Shown: positions 1 through 7,375 of the stretch, piece by piece | Layout of the letters: every line of letters starts with the position of its first letter | Position numbering within the stretch: position 1 is the first letter of the stretch | Virus record (IMG/VR): IMGVR_UViG_3300019458_000191 | Location: 1 to 64,000 of that record | Strand: one strand, 5' to 3' | Source of the DNA: a virus | Length of the DNA stretch: 64,000 nucleotides | Made by a program: the position numbers and the translations under genes | Notes under the pieces: model-generated | What the model was told of the DNA's origin: nothing | What the model saw: only the letters and a program-made list of their open reading frames with translations | Database searches by the model: none

Positions 1-322
1 TCTTGGCTTTTTCTGCTAAGTCAATAGTGTGTTTACTACCTTTCGAAAAACCGTCCCAAAAAACTATAACAACATCTGCTTCATTTACGATAAGAACGTT
101 TCGTTTAAATCCGGCAGATTTACCATATTTATCCCAATCAGGATTGAAAATGATGGTGGGAATACCCTTTTCCCTGGCGAATCGTTCCGCAAGGGCATCC
201 GCACCAAAAGCATGTCCACTGACGATTACATCTATTGTGTATTTTTTCATTACGGATTCAAGACAACGTTTCAAAAGTTCATAATCTTGAAATGTTCTGG
301 ATCCAACGACGGCAATTTTCAT
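1..322 (-). CDS. SLOG-family (DUF2493-like) protein, 3' end cut off by window edge
   Basis: The reading frame starts at the ATG at 320-322 and runs off the left edge without a stop, so the C-terminus is missing. The first 107 residues read as a Rossmann-like SLOG fold: MKIAVVGSRTF at the start, then SGHAFGADALAERFA and later DVVIVFWDG. This pattern (GSR near the N-terminus, GADxLAxxFA helix, central D-V-V-I strand) is that of DUF2493/YspA-type proteins, thought to bind nucleotide-derived ligands. The start overlaps the stop of the upstream 58-aa gene as ATGA, so the two are probably translated together. The ligand cannot be told. Confidence 0.8.
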   Translation of the reverse strand, partial: MKIAVVGSRTFQDYELLKRCLESVMKKYTIDVIVSGHAFGADALAERFAREKGIPTIIFNPDWDKYGKSAGFKRNVLIVNEADVVIVFWDGFSKGSKHTIDLAEKAK

Positions 323-495
323 GCAAATTTAAATTTGAAATGTTTATGATGGTTATTTTTTCCAATAATAACTCTTTTTATGGCAGAAATATCCAAATTC
401 AATTTTCTCGCCATTTCTCTAACACCCGTCCATTGATCAATAATCTTTCCGTTTATATCCATTCTGTAAAGTTTCTTGAGTATGTTTTTTTCCAT
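319..495 (-). CDS. Stand-alone NUMOD1-like DNA-binding module, 58 aa
   Basis: Residues 9-57 have the form of a NUMOD1 helix-turn-helix repeat: a strand with DINGKIIDQW, then GVREMARKLNLDISAIKRV and a basic tail ending KHFKFKF. NUMOD1 modules normally sit at the C-terminus of GIY-YIG or HNH homing endonucleases. No nuclease domain is fused here, so this is either a homing-endonuclease remnant or a small regulator. The stop overlaps the next start by ATGA. Confidence 0.65.
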   Translation of the reverse strand: MEKNILKKLYRMDINGKIIDQWTGVREMARKLNLDISAIKRVIIGKNNHHKHFKFKFA

Positions 496-526
496 AAAAA
501 GGATTATTTTTACCAGTCATCCTTTA

Positions 527-976
527 TCACTTTTTAAATCTTTTGTTAAACTTTTCTTGACAATGTGCCAACATTCTCTGATAAGATTCAAGAAAATTGG
601 TTTGACTCCATCCCCTACTAATATGGTCGTTGGTTTTTTCTTTCTTCTTCCAATACTTGACGTAAATCTTTAGACAATCAACGACGTATTTGAATTCACG
701 TTTGGTCAACATTTTGGATACCACCGGAGTAATATCCGGTGGTTCTCCTGACTCTAACAAATCATCATCTGTTCCTTTGTTTCCTTCATCCTCCATGACC
801 AAGGCAACGTTTGTTACACCATCGGTGTTGTATTGATTTGCATTATCGTTCAACTCCTTCTTTAAGAATCGTCGTAATTTTTTGGAATCAGGCTTTCTCT
901 CCAACGATTGTAAAACATATCTACAATCCGCAGCACCGTCTGATTCTACCCAACTTGATAATCCCATGAATCCCAT
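527..976 (-). CDS. Hypothetical phage protein, about 149 aa
   Basis: I do not recognise the family. The N-terminus MGFMGLSSWVESDGAADC is compact and looks conserved; the middle (about residues 50-95) is acidic and probably disordered, and the C-terminus is Lys-rich and helical. I chose the ATG at 974-976 because a GGAG lies 10 nt upstream. A longer start at 1012 would overlap the phosphatase gene by 35 nt. It follows the phosphatase with almost no gap, so it is probably cotranscribed. Confidence 0.6.
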   Translation of the reverse strand: MGFMGLSSWVESDGAADCRYVLQSLERKPDSKKLRRFLKKELNDNANQYNTDGVTNVALVMEDEGNKGTDDDLLESGEPPDITPVVSKMLTKREFKYVVDCLKIYVKYWKKKEKTNDHISRGWSQTNFLESYQRMLAHCQEKFNKRFKK

Positions 977-977
977 A

Positions 978-1670
978 TTATTTATTCTCCAACCATTTGT
1001 ATTGAAAGTCATGACTCAATTCGTGAGCCGCCATTTCTGAATGACTTATCAAGGTGTATTTGTCGTCTGTGTAATTCCTTTCAAGAATGAACTTTTCACA
1101 ATTTTTAGGATTTTTCCAACGTTCGAATTCTTCGACCGATTTGTGAAACCATCTCATTAGGAAAAGTCTGAGTGTCATACCGTGTGTAATGATGACAACA
1201 TTTCTAGGATAATCTCTCTTTTCAAAATCACGATGAAGAGTATTAAGGAAATCACTTACTCTATCATAAACATCGGCACAAGATTCTCCATCATTGAATC
1301 TGTAATAGAAGTGTCCGTAGTTGTCACGATACTCCTGCATTTTGTTTACCAAATCCAAATCATCTCTTAGATGTCCCCACTCTTGTTCACGAAGTCTTGG
1401 ATCTTCATAAACACGGTCACAATCCTTAAAATGCTTGAAACTTTTAGCAATATGTTCAAATGTCCTACGTGTTCTCCAAAAGGGTGAGACGTAATATTGA
1501 ATAGGAACGTCTCCGATTAATTTATGTATTTCTTTACCAACCCACATTGCTTGATTGACACCCTTTTCTGTAAGATCCAATGCATAGTCAGGAACGGTCT
1601 TGTAAATTTCTTTATTTACGTTGCCCATCGACTCGCCGTGACGAACAAGAATAATTCTATCCGGTTTCAT
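978..1670 (-). CDS. Histidine phosphatase superfamily (phosphoglycerate-mutase-like) protein
   Basis: The 230-aa protein opens with the hallmark RHG at residues 10-12 (His11 is the expected phospho-acceptor) and carries the second histidine in ITHGMT at about residue 163, followed by a helix, as in the family. An Arg-rich SPFWRTRRT stretch at about 62-70 matches the phosphate-pocket arginine region. The family covers sugar-phosphate mutases and many phosphatases; the substrate cannot be assigned. Phages of this size sometimes carry one copy. Confidence 0.85.
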   Translation of the reverse strand: MKPDRIILVRHGESMGNVNKEIYKTVPDYALDLTEKGVNQAMWVGKEIHKLIGDVPIQYYVSPFWRTRRTFEHIAKSFKHFKDCDRVYEDPRLREQEWGHLRDDLDLVNKMQEYRDNYGHFYYRFNDGESCADVYDRVSDFLNTLHRDFEKRDYPRNVVIITHGMTLRLFLMRWFHKSVEEFERWKNPKNCEKFILERNYTDDKYTLISHSEMAAHELSHDFQYKWLENK

Positions 1671-1702
1671 AATTCTTTCAACTTATCTGAAATTTCTTTT
1701 CG

Positions 1703-1792
1703 TCATTTCTCAAAGCCCGTCAAAATTTCATCAGGAGCAGGCTGAGTATAATACAACATTCGTTGTTCTATGGATTTCTTTTCATTATCCAT
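1703..1792 (-). CDS. Possible 29-aa small protein
   Basis: A short frame (MDNEKKSIEQRML..., ending LTGFEK) fills the space between two genes. It has no clear ribosome-binding site or known motif. Kept only because it fits the tight gene packing. Confidence 0.3.
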   Translation of the reverse strand: MDNEKKSIEQRMLYYTQPAPDEILTGFEK

Positions 1793-1813
1793 TCTTGCCA
1801 ATTCTCTTTTCAA

Positions 1814-2089
1814 TCATTCTGAATATTCCTTGTCGGTTTCTATTCGATATCCATAAATCGACATGTAACCACGACCAAGATTATTATCGTCTCCTTCGTC
1901 GTAGTCAAATACCACCACCACATCTTCAAATTCGGCAGATTTCTTTTTAATTTTAGTAATGAATTCTTCTAATTTTTCAATGGAATTATCCTTGGCAGGT
2001 GAATTAGAAAGGCCACTATATCCACCGATACAAATTCTTTTCCAAATTCGTTCTTTGGATAACTCACATGTATTTCGTTCTTTTTTCAT
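1814..2089 (-). CDS. Hypothetical protein, 91 aa
   Basis: Unrecognised. It has a helical, Lys-rich centre (SIEKLEEFITKIKKKSAEFE) followed by a hydrophobic strand and an acidic stretch. Its start overlaps the stop of the methyltransferase gene by 4 nt (ATGA), indicating translational coupling. Confidence 0.6.
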   Translation of the reverse strand: MKKERNTCELSKERIWKRICIGGYSGLSNSPAKDNSIEKLEEFITKIKKKSAEFEDVVVVFDYDEGDDNNLGRGYMSIYGYRIETDKEYSE

Positions 2090-2679
2090 ACAAATGCTGT
2101 ACCGTTTTTAGAAACTTCATTCCATACATCGGAATTGTCTCTGTCACTTATTATACCACGTTCTTCGTTCAATTCAAGTTTTTTTCCTGTCTTCAAATAG
2201 TGTTTATAGGCACGATCATATAACACAAGATAAACGGCAGCTGCGAGATTTGTGCAATGTTTTGATGGAATTTTGACAAATCGATGACAATGCCTTCTAC
2301 TCACTTGGTCGATACTTCCATCCTCCGGCCCAAAAACATATACGGCATTTTCAGGATGTTCAAAATCATAAAGACATTCTGAATTAGGCAATAGTTCTAT
2401 TGCCACAGGTGTTGCATCAGGGAAATGTTCAAAGGGATAATCAAATTGTCTTAATTCAACGTCTTTGTATCCTTTAAGACGTTCTTCTCTTGGAAGTCTC
2501 TCCCCTTCTTCAACTCTGACTCGATTGCCTGTCCACCAAACTTGTTTTGCACCGAAACAAGATGCGGCCCGAACGGCAGCACCAACATTCGCTGACCACT
2601 TTGGGTTTGTAAGAATAATTGAAGGACAAATTCCTTCTGGCTTGGCATTCTTTCCAAATATTAATCTCTTGTCTTTCAT
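2086..2679 (-). CDS. SpoU/TrmH-type RNA 2'-O-ribose methyltransferase (first of two)
   Basis: All three SPOUT motifs are visible: NPKWSANVGAAVRAAS (about 25-40), VFGPEDGSI (about 114-122) and IPSKHCTNLAAAVYL (about 137-151). These form the trefoil knot that binds S-adenosylmethionine; family members methylate ribose 2'-OH in tRNA or rRNA. At 197 aa it is the size of a catalytic domain alone. The C-terminal tail after about 170 is unlike standard TrmH. A second SpoU protein lies at 11829-12353. The RNA target is unknown; the phage tRNAs are candidates. Confidence 0.88.
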   Translation of the reverse strand: MKDKRLIFGKNAKPEGICPSIILTNPKWSANVGAAVRAASCFGAKQVWWTGNRVRVEEGERLPREERLKGYKDVELRQFDYPFEHFPDATPVAIELLPNSECLYDFEHPENAVYVFGPEDGSIDQVSRRHCHRFVKIPSKHCTNLAAAVYLVLYDRAYKHYLKTGKKLELNEERGIISDRDNSDVWNEVSKNGTAFV

Positions 2680-3716
2680 TTCTTTTCAGGTATGATTCCA
2701 ATTACACCGTATATTATAGAGATACATTTCATGAATGGACTTTCGGAAAAATTTGGTGTTTCTATTACCGGAACAAAGTTGTAATATGGGGCATAATAAA
2801 GTCGATTGTTTGCAATCTCCGTTAGTGATCTTTGATTATCATACCTATTTTGATGTTCACTGTATGACTTATCTACTGATTGAATAACTTGTTCTCTCCA
2901 ATTTGTAGGAATATTGAATTGACCCACCTTTTCAATGACGGTAGCTTTCTTTACATTTTTTACATGATAGTAACACCAATCGACATCGTTTTCATTAAAC
3001 CCACCTGACTTATCAGACCTCCACTTTGAAATTTCTAACCACAGTTGACGTTTGACGAATCCCAAATTTTTATATATAGTATTCTTCTCTCCCCAATAGT
3101 GACCATCGGGATGTTCTTGTTCAAAAGTAAAACACCAATAATCACCAAGATAAATGGATAATTCATCCTTTTTATTTCTATAGACTCCACCAACTTCCAT
3201 GTTGGATTTGCTGACTTTGGATTTCTTTCCATCTTCGGTTGCTTGTATTAATTCTTGATGTAATTCTGAACCAACACACACCAATTTCATTTGAGAGCCT
3301 ACCTTACCCCAAATAAATTCACAATTAGGAACACCCTTTTCGATTTTACATTCAAGGATACAATCCAATAAAACGTCTTCTCTTAAATCGACATAATAAT
3401 TGTTTTGACCAAACATTACTTTATAAGCTCGGCCACCTTCAGAACGTTTCTCCAAGGAAATGATTTTAACTTTAATAGGTTTGTTTTCTACTTCTAATTG
3501 AGAAGGCTTATGGCCTTTGTCATCATTCCAATATCGTCCACTAGCCCAAGACATTCCTGTTTCTATGGTTTTAGGTTTCAACGGGTCTGCAACAAATAAC
3601 GGAATAACTGTTGGACCAACCTTAACAGTTTTTCTTTGAAAATCGTCCCACTCCCAATCGATTTGTTGTGGGACTTTATCTATAAAGATAACTTTTTCTG
3701 GAATATTTCCAATCAT
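2676..3716 (-). CDS. Hypothetical protein, 346 aa
   Basis: Not recognised. Soluble, rich in Trp/Tyr and beta-strand-like segments, with no signal peptide or membrane segment. Its stop overlaps the next start by 4 nt, and it lies 4 nt downstream of the membrane protein gene 3721-4917, so it is in the same operon. Confidence 0.6.
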   Translation of the reverse strand: MIGNIPEKVIFIDKVPQQIDWEWDDFQRKTVKVGPTVIPLFVADPLKPKTIETGMSWASGRYWNDDKGHKPSQLEVENKPIKVKIISLEKRSEGGRAYKVMFGQNNYYVDLREDVLLDCILECKIEKGVPNCEFIWGKVGSQMKLVCVGSELHQELIQATEDGKKSKVSKSNMEVGGVYRNKKDELSIYLGDYWCFTFEQEHPDGHYWGEKNTIYKNLGFVKRQLWLEISKWRSDKSGGFNENDVDWCYYHVKNVKKATVIEKVGQFNIPTNWREQVIQSVDKSYSEHQNRYDNQRSLTEIANNRLYYAPYYNFVPVIETPNFSESPFMKCISIIYGVIGIIPEKK

Positions 3717-3720
3717 AATA

Positions 3721-4917
3721 TTACAATTTTAATTTTCCCCAGCGTTTAATAGGAATTTGATATCCTGAATTGTTCTTATCCATATCGTTTTTATGGAAGA
3801 AAATATACAATAGAATCTGTGTCACTGTTAATACTATAGCAAATACCCAATAACTCCACGTCGGAGGTTCAATTGTAATATAATCAAATTTCTTCCAATC
3901 TTTGATTTGATAGTTTAAAACTACTTCGTCTTTTATTTTAGGTATAATACTACTATTAATAGGATGGTCAAACAATAGGCTTTCTAAATTTTTCTTAATT
4001 ATTGCCTTTTCTGTCCACCCAAACACATATACCCATTCTACATTTTCTCCGGCAGCAAAACATATTACCAAATCATTTTTCTTTCCACCAATCCATTTTG
4101 CTTCTTGCCACTTTCCATAATCCGATGGAGTTCCTGATGGAAATCCAACCATAATTAAATTAATTTTGTGTGCCGTACCCAACACAGCATTTAACTGGTC
4201 CCATTCAAGAACCGATATTTTTTGTCGTGCAGTTCCGAGTAATCTATCCGTTGTAAATAAATCTTTAGTTTCAGGCCATGAAAAAACAGAAATATTTGTT
4301 GGAACAATTCCGAATGAAAACAAAGACGGAGCAGCCTTTACACGATTTTCAAAACTAACAGTTTTCGAGACGGGTTCAATCCAATGATTTTTATTTACAG
4401 CAATATAATCATTCGGGTCACCAGCAATCATTCGAGAGTTATGTTCAGATGTGGTTCTATTACCACGAACAGGTTTCACTTCTCCAAACTTTTTACACAA
4501 ATATTGATATTTTTCACTGGAAATACTATAGCTTCCCAAAGTGGTATCCACGTTCCAATGTTCATTATGCCACCTAGACGTTGGTTCCCAATGGTCAAAA
4601 ACTTGAATAGTGTAAGAACAGTCGTAAGATTTTCCTTCGGAGTCTGTACAAGTTTGGTGAATGGTTTCGGTTCTATACACCGCATATTCGTAATATTCTT
4701 TCCATCTTGAATACTGTTTAGGTTCAACTACTTGACCACTCCAAGTTTCAATATCACGAGTCATTCCGGCCACAGACAAATATTGAAAAACTAATGCTGT
4801 AAGGAGAGAAACAACAACTCCAATCAACCATTCCCACAAAACGATTCTTTTATTTAACACCCATAGAACCATTCCTATGAATATTGGTAGAAAAGAGAGA
4901 AGCCAGAATAACCACAT
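3721..4917 (-). CDS. TPM-domain-like membrane protein
   Basis: The 398-aa protein has two N-terminal membrane segments (about 3-20 and 27-50), a large soluble region, and one C-terminal membrane segment (about 353-373). The part at about 225-300 (NLIMVGFPSG, WIGGKKNDLVICFA, VYVFGWTEKA) resembles the TPM/YgcG fold, which also has a wiGxkxNdgvll-like core. The next gene upstream encodes a LemA-like protein; LemA and TPM genes are neighbours in many bacteria, which supports the call. The 80-170 region holds a CxxxxGxxxxC pair that could form a disulphide. Confidence 0.6.
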   Translation of the reverse strand: MWLFWLLSFLPIFIGMVLWVLNKRIVLWEWLIGVVVSLLTALVFQYLSVAGMTRDIETWSGQVVEPKQYSRWKEYYEYAVYRTETIHQTCTDSEGKSYDCSYTIQVFDHWEPTSRWHNEHWNVDTTLGSYSISSEKYQYLCKKFGEVKPVRGNRTTSEHNSRMIAGDPNDYIAVNKNHWIEPVSKTVSFENRVKAAPSLFSFGIVPTNISVFSWPETKDLFTTDRLLGTARQKISVLEWDQLNAVLGTAHKINLIMVGFPSGTPSDYGKWQEAKWIGGKKNDLVICFAAGENVEWVYVFGWTEKAIIKKNLESLLFDHPINSSIIPKIKDEVVLNYQIKDWKKFDYITIEPPTWSYWVFAIVLTVTQILLYIFFHKNDMDKNNSGYQIPIKRWGKLKL

Positions 4918-4971
4918 AACTTTTTAAATGGGTAACAGAGAGAATCCTTTCTCTCTGTCAATTATAGTTAA

Positions 4972-5565
4972 TTACTTGGTCTGTTCAAGTGGGGCTGGTG
5001 TTCTCTTGAACAACTGAGTTTCATCATCTTTTCTGGACTTGAAGGCATCTTCGGTTCGGGTAGAAGTGACGATTACCACGTCAATTTTATTTCGGCTGAG
5101 AATCATAGCATAAATAGTACCAGGAAACACATCAATGAGATTGTCATGTTCTCGTTTGAAATCCAAAATTTCTTTCTGTCTCATGGTGAATCCATCTCGT
5201 TCAGACGTAATAACGTTCATGAGCTTTTGATAAGTGGCCGAAGTAGGAGAAGCATCCGGAACAGATTCCTTAATCCACGCCATCATACGTCCCTGACCCT
5301 CAGAAGTTCGTGCAGCAGCATGAGACGTAAAGATTTCAACAAGGGCCTTTCGTTGTTCATCCGAAACTTCTGCCACTTGAGAAATGTTCTTCCACATCTT
5401 ATCCATTTGATTCTTATTGTCTGTCTGTTTGTTGACAATCAAGTTACGAAGACGAACTTCTTGATTGTGGAACTTGATTCCACCAATGAGTAACGTAAGG
5501 ATGAATATTGCACCGACGCCTAGTAATCCAAGAATGGACCCTATTATAATTAATTTTTTGTTCAT
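4972..5565 (-). CDS. LemA-family membrane-anchored protein
   Basis: One N-terminal membrane helix (about 6-28) is followed by a long helical domain: RLRNLIVNKQTDNKNQMDKMWKN and later helices with Gln, Asp and Arg spaced as in LemA proteins. LemA is a helical-bundle protein of unknown function, expected to face the periplasm or cytoplasm from the inner membrane. Own promoter at 5607-5634. It is followed by the TPM-like gene, an arrangement known from bacterial lemA loci. Confidence 0.75.
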   Translation of the reverse strand: MNKKLIIIGSILGLLGVGAIFILTLLIGGIKFHNQEVRLRNLIVNKQTDNKNQMDKMWKNISQVAEVSDEQRKALVEIFTSHAAARTSEGQGRMMAWIKESVPDASPTSATYQKLMNVITSERDGFTMRQKEILDFKREHDNLIDVFPGTIYAMILSRNKIDVVIVTSTRTEDAFKSRKDDETQLFKRTPAPLEQTK

Positions 5566-5606
5566 AGTTTTGCGGTCTGTTGGTTATTATCTACTGTTCG
5601 GAATAA

Positions 5607-5634
5607 ATCTACCACACTTTTTATATCTGTCAAC
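5607..5634 (-). promoter_or_regulatory. sigma70-type promoter for the LemA-like gene
   Basis: On the minus strand TTGACA (5629-5634), a 16-bp spacer ending GTGTGG, and TAGATT (5607-5612). The start codon is 41 nt below the -10 box, giving a leader of about 35 nt. Confidence 0.75.
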
Positions 5635-5639
5635 CGAGT

Positions 5640-5831
5640 TTATTTTCCGTATTTCTTAATTCCTTCTTCTCCCCAACGAGAACGAAGGGCATCAAAATAC
5701 TCTTCAGTCTTAATCTTGCACATCCAAACATTACCACAATAATTCTCCATTGGTACCAGTTCCTTTACAAATAACACCTTCAAATAATTTGAATTTGTTA
5801 CCTGATCTGCTTCGAAGTTTTGAAAGCACAA
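5640..5831 (-). CDS. Hypothetical small protein (start uncertain)
   Basis: The C-terminal half (MENYCGNVWMCKIKTEEYF..., ending GIKKYGK) looks coding. The only upstream start in frame is a TTG at 5831; the ATG at 5748-5750 with AAGGA 10 nt upstream gives a 36-aa version. The frame is continuous with the gene at 5862-6056 except for one TAA, with coding-like residues (YRGDVQPFNDL) just after that stop. Confidence 0.5.
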   Translation of the reverse strand: MCFQNFEADQVTNSNYLKVLFVKELVPMENYCGNVWMCKIKTEEYFDALRSRWGEEGIKKYGK

Positions 5832-5861
5832 GTCGTTGAATGGTTGAACATCGCCACGATA

Positions 5862-6056
5862 TTAACTCTTTTTAACTTCAATGGAACATCCATCAAAATA
5901 AGGAACGTCGTGTTCACACTGTCCGTATCCTTCCAACCTAGAACCAAAATCAAAACCGAAATTTCCTACAACTTCATATCCTTCGGAACGGAGATGTTTT
6001 TTAATAATTTCTCCAATTTCCTCTTTTGAAAGTGTCAATGTAATTTTTGCTTTCAT
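5862..6056 (-). CDS. Hypothetical small phage protein, 64 aa
   Basis: Starts MKAKITLTLSKEEIGEIIKKHL and ends DGCSIEVKKS, a compact alpha/beta layout common among small phage proteins of unknown role. The ATG at 6054-6056 was chosen for the GAGGA 6 nt upstream. Confidence 0.65.
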   Translation of the reverse strand: MKAKITLTLSKEEIGEIIKKHLRSEGYEVVGNFGFDFGSRLEGYGQCEHDVPYFDGCSIEVKKS

Positions 6057-6057
6057 A

Positions 6058-6375
6058 TTAATCCTCATTTAATCCCAATAGTTCTTTTTCTTCTTTCGTC
6101 AATTTGCTTAGTGCTTTATTTCTTTTTTCTTCCTTAGTCAAGTTTCTATCCAATTTTATTGGTTTATAGTATTCTTCATCTAAAAGATAGACAATATTTT
6201 TTATTTTTATAACGGTTCTATCTTGAACATCACCCGGACCTCCCCACCAGCCCATTTTTTCTACGGCTTTATTTACGGCGGCTTTATCGGAGGATACAAT
6301 AATCAATTTTCCGTGGCGGCCAAAATCATCCACTGTTTCCCATCCAGCATATACTTTGATAATTTCGTGTTTCAT
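6058..6375 (-). CDS. Hypothetical protein, 105 aa
   Basis: Unrecognised. An N-terminal beta-rich part (residues 1-70) with GWWGGPGDV at about 42-50 is followed by a highly charged KEEKRNKALSKLTKEEKELL helix. No Shine-Dalgarno sequence is visible; the -10 box of its promoter ends 5 nt before the ATG, so the mRNA is predicted to be leaderless. Confidence 0.65.
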   Translation of the reverse strand: MKHEIIKVYAGWETVDDFGRHGKLIIVSSDKAAVNKAVEKMGWWGGPGDVQDRTVIKIKNIVYLLDEEYYKPIKLDRNLTKEEKRNKALSKLTKEEKELLGLNED

Positions 6376-6380
6376 AATTC

Positions 6381-6408
6381 AAGTTAGTTCGGTTTTTATA
6401 AAAGTCAA
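6381..6408 (-). promoter_or_regulatory. Promoter abutting a start codon (leaderless type)
   Basis: TTGACT (6403-6408), 16 bp, TAACTT (6381-6386) on the minus strand; the ATG at 6375 follows after 5 nt. Confidence 0.6.
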
Positions 6409-6445
6409 TAGGGAAGTTAAATTACGGCTAAATTTTTTAGGTTGG

Positions 6446-6523
6446 TTATTTTAGAAAATTGAAAGCAACTCTTACATCCGTCTTGATTTCATTATTGTAA
6501 TAATCTTTAATAATCGTTTTCAT
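6446..6523 (-). CDS. Possible 25-aa peptide coupled to the upstream gene
   Basis: Its ATG overlaps the TGA of the chimeric NMNAT/PRPP-synthetase gene (ATGA). The peptide (MKTIIKDYYNNEIKTDV..., ending FNFLK) has no known motif and could be a gene remnant. Confidence 0.4.
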   Translation of the reverse strand: MKTIIKDYYNNEIKTDVRVAFNFLK

Positions 6524-6963
6524 ACAGAAAATAATTCGCTCACACTTTCATTTTTATTAATATTCAAGATTGCTTTGGCAAAAACAGGAGAAACGTCAAC
6601 GGTTTCTAACATCTCCGAAGTTTCCAGTCTATCAGAAACAAAAGAGAAATTAACCGCGTTGGAAACAAAAAACTTATTAATGACGCCTTCGTTAAAAGCC
6701 TTATTAAGTCTAGGGAATGCTACAGAACGATTGAAACATCCGTGTGTCACGGCCACGTAAATTAAATCGGCACCATGATCTCTACAAGTCTGTGCTGCTT
6801 CAATCAAAGTTCCGACTGATTCCGTTAAATCGTCAATAATCAACACACGAGGATGTTTATTAACAACCGTTTGAATGAGTTCTTTGTGAGCTTCGTGAAG
6901 AGACGGAACTTGAAATCGGCCAACTATTATTCCTACTTCTGCTGTTTCATTTACAGTTTTCAT
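6520..6963 (-). CDS. Chimeric NMNAT N-terminus / PRPP-synthetase C-terminus, probably inactive
   Basis: Residues 9-39 match the first strand-loop-helix of nicotinamide-nucleotide adenylyltransferases (GRFQVPSLHEAHKELI, residues 15-30, compare GRFQxxxxGH). From about residue 40 the protein turns into the C-terminal third of ribose-phosphate pyrophosphokinase: VLIIDDLTESVGTL, THGCFN (73-78), a long helix and the typical end ISNEESI-like NKNESVSELF. A full PRPP synthetase is about 315 aa; this is 147 aa. The PRPP loop should read DDxxxTGGT but reads DDLTESVGT, and the nucleotidyltransferase core beyond the first helix is absent. The start was set at the ATG preceded by AAGGTG. Confidence 0.75.
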   Translation of the reverse strand: MKTVNETAEVGIIVGRFQVPSLHEAHKELIQTVVNKHPRVLIIDDLTESVGTLIEAAQTCRDHGADLIYVAVTHGCFNRSVAFPRLNKAFNEGVINKFFVSNAVNFSFVSDRLETSEMLETVDVSPVFAKAILNINKNESVSELFSV

Positions 6964-7009
6964 AATCAATCACCTTATCTTTATCAGGTTGTTTTACTAC
7001 TCGTCAAAG

Positions 7010-7357
7010 TCACTTTATCAAATATCTTCGTGTATCTTTGACACTAATAAGTATAGACCAAATTTTACAGGAAGGTAATAAATTATGAATATGATCTATT
7101 ACTCCCAGTGGAGTATCCATAGAAAAAGATTCACAAGAAATGATGTGTGCTACGGTTATCATGCCTTTAGCATAAGAACCACATATATAACATTTATCCA
7201 TTGAAATATTATGTAATTTAAGTTCTTTTCGAGCAAATCTACGTATTAATAAGGAAGACCGAGTGTTTGGAACATTTTTATTCCAATTCATTCCTTTAGT
7301 TTCTTTTCTTTTTTCTAGGCAATCATTTAATAATTTTTGATATTGATTGTTATTCAT
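7010..7357 (-). CDS. HNH-type endonuclease-like protein with a damaged C-terminus
   Basis: CYICGSYAKG at about 56-65 and VAHIIS followed by HNLLPSC have the order of the zinc-binding and catalytic part of HNH proteins (CxxC ... HI ... NLxPxC). The expected final CxxxH-like helix is replaced by KIWSILISVKDTRRYLIK, so the end may have been altered by a frameshift or recombination. Probably a decayed free-standing homing endonuclease. Confidence 0.6.
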   Translation of the reverse strand: MNNNQYQKLLNDCLEKRKETKGMNWNKNVPNTRSSLLIRRFARKELKLHNISMDKCYICGSYAKGMITVAHIISCESFSMDTPLGVIDHIHNLLPSCKIWSILISVKDTRRYLIK

Positions 7358-7375
7358 AGTAATATAGATTTCAGT

